From Cronobacter malonaticus LMG 23826 (GTDB lineage Bacteria; Pseudomonadota; Gammaproteobacteria; Enterobacterales; Enterobacteriaceae), in NCBI RefSeq assembly GCF_001277215.2, contig NZ_CP013940.1:2294001-2358000 (forward strand): DNA of 64,000 nucleotides, written 5' to 3'. The position numbers and the translations under genes were made by a program. Positions 59,031-64,000 of this stretch are shown piece after piece. The notes below the pieces were generated by a model. It was given only the letters and a program-made list of their open reading frames with translations. It did not search any database and was not told where the DNA came from. The first letter of the stretch is position 1; each line of letters starts with the position of its first letter.

Positions 59031-59921
59031 ATGTCAGTTTCCCCGCAGCGCGCTACGCTGCCTGGCCTGCTGGCCATTCTGCTCTGGAGCACCTCCGTCG
59101 GTTTATTGCGCAGCATCAGCGAGGCGTTCGGCCCGGTGGGTGGCGCAGCGCTGATTTATACCGTCAGTTCGCTCTGTTTGATGGTGTCGCCAGGGATCAT
59201 TCACCCTGGCCGCTTACCGCGCCGCTATGTAATCATCGGCGGTGCGCTCTTCGTTGGCTATGAAATCTGCCTCGCGCTGGCGATTGGGCTTGCGCACACC
59301 CGCGCGCAGTCGCTGGAGCTTGGGATGATCAACTACCTGTGGCCGAGCCTGACGGTGCTGCTGGCGGTGCTCATCAACGGCCAGCGCTGCCGCGTCTGGC
59401 TCTGGCCTGGGCTGCTGCTCGCGATCGCGGGCGTGTTTCAGGTGCTGAAAGGCAACGGCGACTGGTCGCCCGCGCAGCTCTGGCTCAATATGCAGGATAA
59501 CCCGCCAGCCTATGGTCTCGCGTTCAGCGCCGCGCTGGTCTGGGCGCTCTACTGCAATCTGACGCGCCGCTGGAGCAACGGGCAGAACGGCGTGGCGCTC
59601 TTTTTCTGCGCTACCGCCGCCGTCCTCTGGCTGCAATATAGCCTCGCGCCGCAGCCGCCGATGCAGCTTTCGCTTTCTGCCGTCGCGCAACTGCTCTTTA
59701 TGGGGCTTTCCACCGCGACCGCCTACGCCGCCTGGAACTACAGTATTCAGCACGGCAATATGACGCTGCTCGCCACCGCCTCTTACTTCACGCCGGTGCT
59801 CTCGGCGCTGCTGGCAAGCTTGTGGCTCGGCCTCGCGCCGGGCATCGCGTTCTGGCAGGGCGTGGCGATGGTGGTGGCAGGCTCCCTGCTCTGCTGGCTC
59901 GCCACGCGCAATCTCAACTAA
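59031..59921 (+). CDS. EamA/DMT-family exporter, YddG-like
   Basis: Ten-segment drug/metabolite transporter of 296 aa. It resembles E. coli YddG, an aromatic amino acid and paraquat exporter, in LLWSTSVGLLRSISEAFGPVGGAALIY, LFVGYEICLALAIGLA, MINYLWPSLTVLLAVL, AYAAWNYSIQHGNMTLLATASYFTPVLSALLA and GSLLCWLATR. E. coli has no gene at this place between nadE and cho, and its yddG lies elsewhere. The exported substrate here is inferred only. Confidence 0.88.
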   Translation: MSVSPQRATLPGLLAILLWSTSVGLLRSISEAFGPVGGAALIYTVSSLCLMVSPGIIHPGRLPRRYVIIGGALFVGYEICLALAIGLAHTRAQSLELGMINYLWPSLTVLLAVLINGQRCRVWLWPGLLLAIAGVFQVLKGNGDWSPAQLWLNMQDNPPAYGLAFSAALVWALYCNLTRRWSNGQNGVALFFCATAAVLWLQYSLAPQPPMQLSLSAVAQLLFMGLSTATAYAAWNYSIQHGNMTLLATASYFTPVLSALLASLWLGLAPGIAFWQGVAMVVAGSLLCWLATRNLN

Positions 59922-59956
59922 GATGACGCTTTTTCAACCACACATTCCCTGATAGA

Positions 59957-59972
59957 CTGGATAAGTAAACAG
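59957..59972. promoter_or_regulatory. LexA box upstream of cho
   Basis: CTGG-N8-ACAG with an AT-rich spacer, one base off consensus. It lies 16 bp before the GTG start of cho. E. coli cho is SOS-induced. The left half-site equals that of the ydjM box in this window. Confidence 0.82.
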
Positions 59973-59988
59973 TATTCAGGAGAGTGAT

Positions 59989-60870
59989 GTGGTAAGGCGT
60001 ACTGGCGCGCCGCGGCTGGAGTTTGAAAAAGCGGCAATTTATGAATATCCCGAGCATCTGCGTCCGTGGCTTGACGATCTGCCAAAGCACCCTGGCGTCT
60101 ATGTTTTTCATGGCGAAAGCGAAAGCATGCCGCTTTATATCGGCAAGAGCGTCAATATTCGCAGCCGGGTGCTGTCGCACCTGCGCACGCCGGATGAAGC
60201 CTCCATGCTGCGTCAGTCGCGGCGCATCACGTTTATCCGCACTGCGGGTGAAATCGGCGCGCTGCTCTTAGAAGCGCAGATGATCAAAGAGCAGCAGCCG
60301 CTGTTTAATAAGCGCCTGCGCCGTAACCGCCAGCTCTGCTCCTTGCAGTTCAAGGGCGAAAAGCCAGAAGTGGTTTACGCGCGCGATGTCGATTTCTCGC
60401 ACCAGCCAGGCCTATATGGTCTCTTTTCGAGCCGCCGCGCGGCGCTCGGCACGTTGCAGTCTATCGCCGACGAACAACAGCTCTGCTACGGCCTGCTGGG
60501 GCTGGAGTCGGTGCGCCCGGGGCGCGCCTGTTTCCGCTCGGCGCTGAAACGCTGCGCGGGGGCCTGCTGCGGCAAAGAGCCGCTGGAGGCGCACAACGCG
60601 CGTCTGATGGAGGCGCTGGAGCGCATGCGCGTTATCTGCTGGCCGTGGGACGGCCCGGTCGGGCTGCGGGAGAGTTTCGGTGACATGACGCAGTACCATA
60701 TCATCCATAACTGGTACTGGCTGGGATCGGTCGCCTCGTTAAGCGACGCGGCGAACATCTCGCGCGCGCCGCAGGGCTTTGATAACGACGGCTATCGCAT
60801 TCTGTGCAAGCCGCTTATCAGCGGCGAGCATGAAATAGTGGAAATCGGCGCGCACGCGCCTCAGAGATAA
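59989..60870 (+). CDS. cho: Excinuclease Cho (UvrC homologue)
   Basis: Endonuclease that makes the 3' incision in nucleotide excision repair with UvrAB. The protein is 293 aa with a GIY-YIG domain ([31 protein letters not shown], about 29-60) equivalent to the UvrC N-terminal half. A Cys cluster [17 protein letters not shown] follows at about 180-196. The start is GTG with CAGGAGAG upstream. Its 3' end overlaps the convergent ves gene by ten bases. Confidence 0.95.
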   Translation: MVRRTGAPRLEFEKAAIYEYPEHLRPWLDDLPKHPGVYVFHGESESMPLYIGKSVNIRSRVLSHLRTPDEASMLRQSRRITFIRTAGEIGALLLEAQMIKEQQPLFNKRLRRNRQLCSLQFKGEKPEVVYARDVDFSHQPGLYGLFSSRRAALGTLQSIADEQQLCYGLLGLESVRPGRACFRSALKRCAGACCGKEPLEAHNARLMEALERMRVICWPWDGPVGLRESFGDMTQYHIIHNWYWLGSVASLSDAANISRAPQGFDNDGYRILCKPLISGEHEIVEIGAHAPQR

Positions 60871-61406
60871 GTAATTTCGCTGAACAGCACCTGCCCTTCG
60901 GCCTTCAGCAGCCGGAGGGTATGACTTCCCTCCTGCCACCAGGCGCCCTGCTCCGGCGTCAGCAGTTTATCGTTAAGCTGCCAGGCGCCGCTTAAGACAT
61001 ACACGATACCGCCGCGCGCTCGGCCGGTTGTAAACGTGCGATCGGCGACGCGCACCTGCGCGCGACAGCGATCGCGCCGGGTCATCAGATTGAAATCCAG
61101 CGACATGCGCCCGTCGGTCAGCTCGGCGCGTACCGGGTGTTCGCCCGCGAAGGTAAACGGCTGATGACGTTTTAAGGTATGGCGAAACGCGCCGCCGCCA
61201 AGCAGCGTGACTTCGCCGCCATCAAGCAGCGTCACCACGCGGTCAACCTGCGGCACAACGTTAAATTCACCATTACTGGCGAGAGAAGCAATGCTGGCGC
61301 GCCAGTTAAAATCCCGGCTCGGCGGATAACAACAGATCTCGCGGGTTTCGCCTGCGCCATTACGCCACAGGTTCACCGGCATCTTTTTGACGTCGAAAAA
61401 TTCCAT
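60861..61406 (-). CDS. ves: HutD/Ves family cupin protein
   Basis: A 181-residue protein of the HutD/Ves family, with a bicupin-like fold. It resembles E. coli Ves ([54 protein letters not shown]). I chose the ATG at 61406 because AGGAG lies five bases upstream; the frame continues ten codons further. Ves is reported as environmental-stress induced; its biochemical role is unknown. Confidence 0.92.
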   Translation of the reverse strand: MEFFDVKKMPVNLWRNGAGETREICCYPPSRDFNWRASIASLASNGEFNVVPQVDRVVTLLDGGEVTLLGGGAFRHTLKRHQPFTFAGEHPVRAELTDGRMSLDFNLMTRRDRCRAQVRVADRTFTTGRARGGIVYVLSGAWQLNDKLLTPEQGAWWQEGSHTLRLLKAEGQVLFSEITYL

Positions 61407-61617
61407 CCCCACTCCTGGAACGCGCATCATGCGCAAATCGCCGCAGGCGGGCCGCGGCGAAAATTTATCATTATTGATTAACTGGCCTGGTCATTAGCAA
61501 CGTCAGAGGATGGCGGTCGCGCACTCTAAACGAGACGCAGGCAAAATACGCCGCACGGCGGCAAACAGGGATGATAACCAACAGAAATTACGTGGCAAGA
61601 GGCGCAGAAAAAGAAAA

Positions 61618-61672
61618 ACCGCCGGCCCTGGCCAGCGCCATCAAAGGACGCTTGCCAAAACCGGCGGTCTTA
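61618..61672 (-). terminator. Long hairpin terminator after spy
   Basis: Outer arms ACCGCCGG/CCGGCGGT enclose a second pairing GGCCAGCG/CGCTTGCC with one mismatch. On the minus strand it is followed by a T-rich tract broken by single Cs. It lies about 15 nt past the spy stop. Confidence 0.75.
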
Positions 61673-61685
61673 AGCCAGTCAGAAA

Positions 61686-62168
61686 TTATTCTGTATCTGC
61701 GGGCATTTTACCTTCCGGAGCCGGACGTTCTGTCAGACGCTTCTCAAAATTGGCATTAAATTGCTTTTTCTGCTCCGGCGTCAGCACGTTATAGATTTTG
61801 TTCTGAGTTTCGATGTGCGCCAGCATACGGGCTTTGTGCTGCGCTTCCATTTTATCAATCTGGGCCTGCGCTTTGTCTTTATCGAAGCTGTCGCTGGCGA
61901 TCAGGTTGTGCATCGCGCGGCGTTCTTCCAGAGACGGGCGCTCGAATTTTTCGCGCTGGGCTTTACGGATGTCGCGAATTTGCTGCTTCTGCGCATCGGT
62001 CAGGTTCAGGCCCTGGAACATCATATCGTGATGCGGGCCGCGCGGACCTTTATGGTGCATCATCGGTGCGTTATTCGCGTCAGGTGCCGGGGTCTCCGCC
62101 GCCTGTGCCAGATTAGCCGCACCAAGCGCCAGGGTGGAAGCAACGAAGATAGCCGTTAATTTACGCAT
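61686..62168 (-). CDS. spy: ATP-independent periplasmic chaperone Spy
   Basis: Cradle-shaped dimeric chaperone of the CpxP/Spy family, 160 aa with a signal peptide ending AQAAE. The repeated LTxxQ-type motifs LTDAQKQQIRDIRKAQREKFERPSLEERR and VLTPEQKKQFNANFEKRL are present. The ATG at 62168 gives the proper N-terminus; the frame opens 26 codons earlier. In E. coli it is induced through Cpx and Bae. A GTAAA-N3-GTGAA stretch at 62262-62274 is a weak CpxR-like candidate. Confidence 0.95.
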   Translation of the reverse strand: MRKLTAIFVASTLALGAANLAQAAETPAPDANNAPMMHHKGPRGPHHDMMFQGLNLTDAQKQQIRDIRKAQREKFERPSLEERRAMHNLIASDSFDKDKAQAQIDKMEAQHKARMLAHIETQNKIYNVLTPEQKKQFNANFEKRLTERPAPEGKMPADTE

Positions 62169-62460
62169 AATGTTGTCCTTACTTTCAGTTAATTCAGCAA
62201 CAGATTGTCGCCTTGACGAGATTAATTCTACGGGCAGATTCGTCAATCAGTCAGAGTCTGAGTAAAACAGTGAAAGCATAAAAAACAATTATTGTGCGAT
62301 TGTGGAGAAAATAAGGAAAAACGGAGGAGAAACTTTTTTAAATATCACAACTGATTGATTGTGAAGAGAGTGTGAGCAGTATATAAGCGCGCCGCTGCAA
62401 AATAAAGCGCCACGTTCAGAATTTTCCGTATTATTTTTGCGGCCCACACAGGGCCGCACG

Positions 62461-63426
62461 TTATTTTATTTCCCGCAGCATTAATCCCGCGCGTAAACCA
62501 AGCGCGACGGACGGATTCGGAAACAGCACCCGTTCATTTTCCTGGGCGTAATAGCGCTCATCGTCATCTTCCGCGAGCAGCGTGCCTGCGCTGAATGCCG
62601 TGAAATTTTCGGTCTCAGCGGACATATGCAACACAAAGCGATCGCTGCGACGGGTGATTTGCTGCGCCACCTCAAAGCGGCGCGGCGCATCCAGCGCCGC
62701 AGGGGCTGGCGAGCCATCCAGCAACGCTGACAGCGCCCGCTGCGTTGGCGCGAACTGGCTGAGATCGTTCTGGCCGAACGGCAGCGCCTTTCCGAGCTCC
62801 AGCGTGCAGCTCAGCGCCCCAAAGCGCTCGCACGAAAAGTGCGTGAAGGTGCCGCCCGGCGCGCGGTGAAACACCAACGCCTGTAGCCCGGCGTCGCCAA
62901 GCCAGGTGAGAAAATCCTCCGGCCACGCCGTAGTGCGCGCGGGCAGTACGCCAAAGCGCGGGAAGCGCGACGCGCGAATGGCGGTATGCAGATCCAGATG
63001 CCAGCGCACCGTTTCATCGCCCGCCGCGAAAAACGTCTCCAGCGCCTGCTCAAGACGTTGGGCGCGGGCGGTTTCCACACCCGGCGTGGCGGTTTGCCAG
63101 CGCCCGCCAAACAAACGATTGAGATCGTAATCGATAAACCGGCGACCGGCCCGCAGCGCCGCCGGGCTGCCGAGCACCACCAGCAGTCGCCAGACGAGCG
63201 GTTGTTCGCCGCGCACCATCGGCGCGAGGAGCTGCTCCAGCATCTCAACCGGCGCGGTTTCATTACCGTGAATGCCCGCGCTCACCACCAGCGCGCCGCG
63301 CACCTCGCCCGCGGGCGTCAGTTGCAGAATGCCTTCATCCAGCCACTCGATAGTCACACCGCCGCGTTGCAGCGTTGTCCTTGCGGGCGTCTCGCCGCGC
63401 AGCGTCTTACCAATAAAATCGTCCAC
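62461..63426 (-). CDS. astE: Succinylglutamate desuccinylase
   Basis: Last enzyme of the arginine succinyltransferase pathway; splits N-succinylglutamate to glutamate and succinate. The protein is 321 aa of the zinc M14-like AstE/AspA family. Metal ligands lie in SAGIHGNETAPVEML (about 51-65) and WHLDLHTAIRAS (about 140-152). It starts nine nucleotides after the astB stop; the ast operon reads leftwards. Confidence 0.96.
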   Translation of the reverse strand: MDDFIGKTLRGETPARTTLQRGGVTIEWLDEGILQLTPAGEVRGALVVSAGIHGNETAPVEMLEQLLAPMVRGEQPLVWRLLVVLGSPAALRAGRRFIDYDLNRLFGGRWQTATPGVETARAQRLEQALETFFAAGDETVRWHLDLHTAIRASRFPRFGVLPARTTAWPEDFLTWLGDAGLQALVFHRAPGGTFTHFSCERFGALSCTLELGKALPFGQNDLSQFAPTQRALSALLDGSPAPAALDAPRRFEVAQQITRRSDRFVLHMSAETENFTAFSAGTLLAEDDDERYYAQENERVLFPNPSVALGLRAGLMLREIK

Positions 63427-63435
63427 AACGTCTCC

Positions 63436-64000
63436 TTACTGCTGGAACGGATAGACATTGCCGAGCGAAAGCAGGCGCGACAGTTCATCCAGCGCCTCGC
63501 GCCCTTCGCGTAGCAACTGCGGGTCCACCAGATCTTCCTGCGTCAGCCGGTCACGGTAATATTTATCCACCCACGCGTTAAGCCGCGTAAAGAGCGCGTC
63601 GTTCATCATCACCGCCGGGTTCACCGCCTGGCGCTCGTCGTCCGTCAGCACCACGCGCAGGCGCAGACAGGCGGGGCCGCCGCCGTTGGCCATGCTTTCA
63701 CGCAAATCAAAAACTTTCAGCTCGCTAACCGGGTTATCCGCCGCCAGCAGCGTATTCAGATAACGCCAGACGCCTTCATGGCGGCGCGACTCCTCCGGCA
63801 GCACCAGCACCATGGAACCGTCGTCGCGGCTCAGCAGTTGGCTGTTGAAAAGGTAGGTTTCCACCGCGTCCTGCACCGACACCTCGCCTGCGGGCACCAC
63901 CAGCGGCGTAAAGCCCGGTACTTTTTCAGCAAGCGCGTCGAACAGCGCCTGCTGATGCAAAAACGCGTGCTCATGGCAGAACAGTACCTGGCGGTTGGAA
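63436..64000 (-). CDS. astB: N-succinylarginine dihydrolase, C-terminal part (cut by window edge)
   Basis: Second enzyme of arginine succinyltransferase catabolism, converting N2-succinylarginine to succinylornithine with release of ammonia and CO2. Only the C-terminal 187 codons are inside the window; the frame runs off the right edge. The visible end reads [23 protein letters not shown], containing a catalytic His region, and the active-site Cys lies in [14 protein letters not shown]. No internal start should be annotated, because the methionine-like TTG at 63960 lies inside the coding region. Confidence 0.96.
   Translation of the reverse strand, partial: SNRQVLFCHEHAFLHQQALFDALAEKVPGFTPLVVPAGEVSVQDAVETYLFNSQLLSRDDGSMVLVLPEESRRHEGVWRYLNTLLAADNPVSELKVFDLRESMANGGGPACLRLRVVLTDDERQAVNPAVMMNDALFTRLNAWVDKYYRDRLTQEDLVDPQLLREGREALDELSRLLSLGNVYPFQQ

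Overview
The window is about 64 kb of enterobacterial chromosome. The gene order follows the Escherichia coli segment from ldtE/suf round to ast closely: ldtE-sufEDSCBA, menI-ydiJ, ydiK, rprA, ppsA/ppsR, aroH, selO, ydiV, nlpC-btuDEC-ihfA-pheTS-pheM-rplT-rpmI-infC-thrS, ydiY, pfkB-ydiZ-yniABC, ydjM-tcyP, cedA/katE, osmE, nadE, cho/ves, spy, astEB. The sequence is GC-rich and differs from E. coli by several replacements and insertions. A Cronobacter-like genus of Enterobacteriaceae fits this pattern, but that is an inference from layout and protein similarity, not a computed assignment.

Layout. Positions 1-6740 hold the L,D-transpeptidase LdtE and the complete SUF iron-sulfur assembly operon, transcribed leftwards from a probable Fur-responsive promoter. 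Positions 7231-8547 hold an AppA-type periplasmic phytase in AT-richer DNA. Positions 8983-14067 hold menI-ydiJ, divergent ydiK and the small RNA RprA. Positions 14085-17846 hold a sugar transporter/GH3 glycosidase operon in the place of the E. coli ydiL-ydiD region. Positions 18069-25116 hold ppsA, its regulator ppsR, aroH behind a TrpR operator, selO and a ydiV-like flagellar regulator. Positions 25268-29093 hold an inserted PTS EIIC/GH4 phospho-glycosidase/LacI operon with two identical palindromic operators. Positions 29161-39357 are the conserved nlpC-btu-ihfA-pheTS-ribosomal-thrS block, including the Phe attenuator leader peptide and the AUU-initiated infC.

Positions 39603-46441 are accessory DNA: two GNAT acetyltransferases, a LysR regulator, an HSL-family esterase, ecotin, two exported proteins I do not recognise, and a ProP osmolyte transporter. 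From 46714 to the right edge the E. coli order resumes, with an orphan kduD-like dehydrogenase between yniC and ydjM and a yddG-like exporter between nadE and cho. The right edge cuts astB.

Regulatory themes readable from the DNA are SOS control (LexA boxes before ydjM and cho), Cra control of ppsA, TrpR control of aroH, Rcs control of rprA, Phe attenuation of pheST, and a probable RpoS promoter for katE. I found no CRISPR array, transposase, prophage, tRNA or rRNA. I see no convincing wholly new multi-gene system. The best leads are the self-contained LacI/PTS/GH4 operon, the unusual ecotin loop, the two unknown exported proteins, and a long hairpin beside ecotin.
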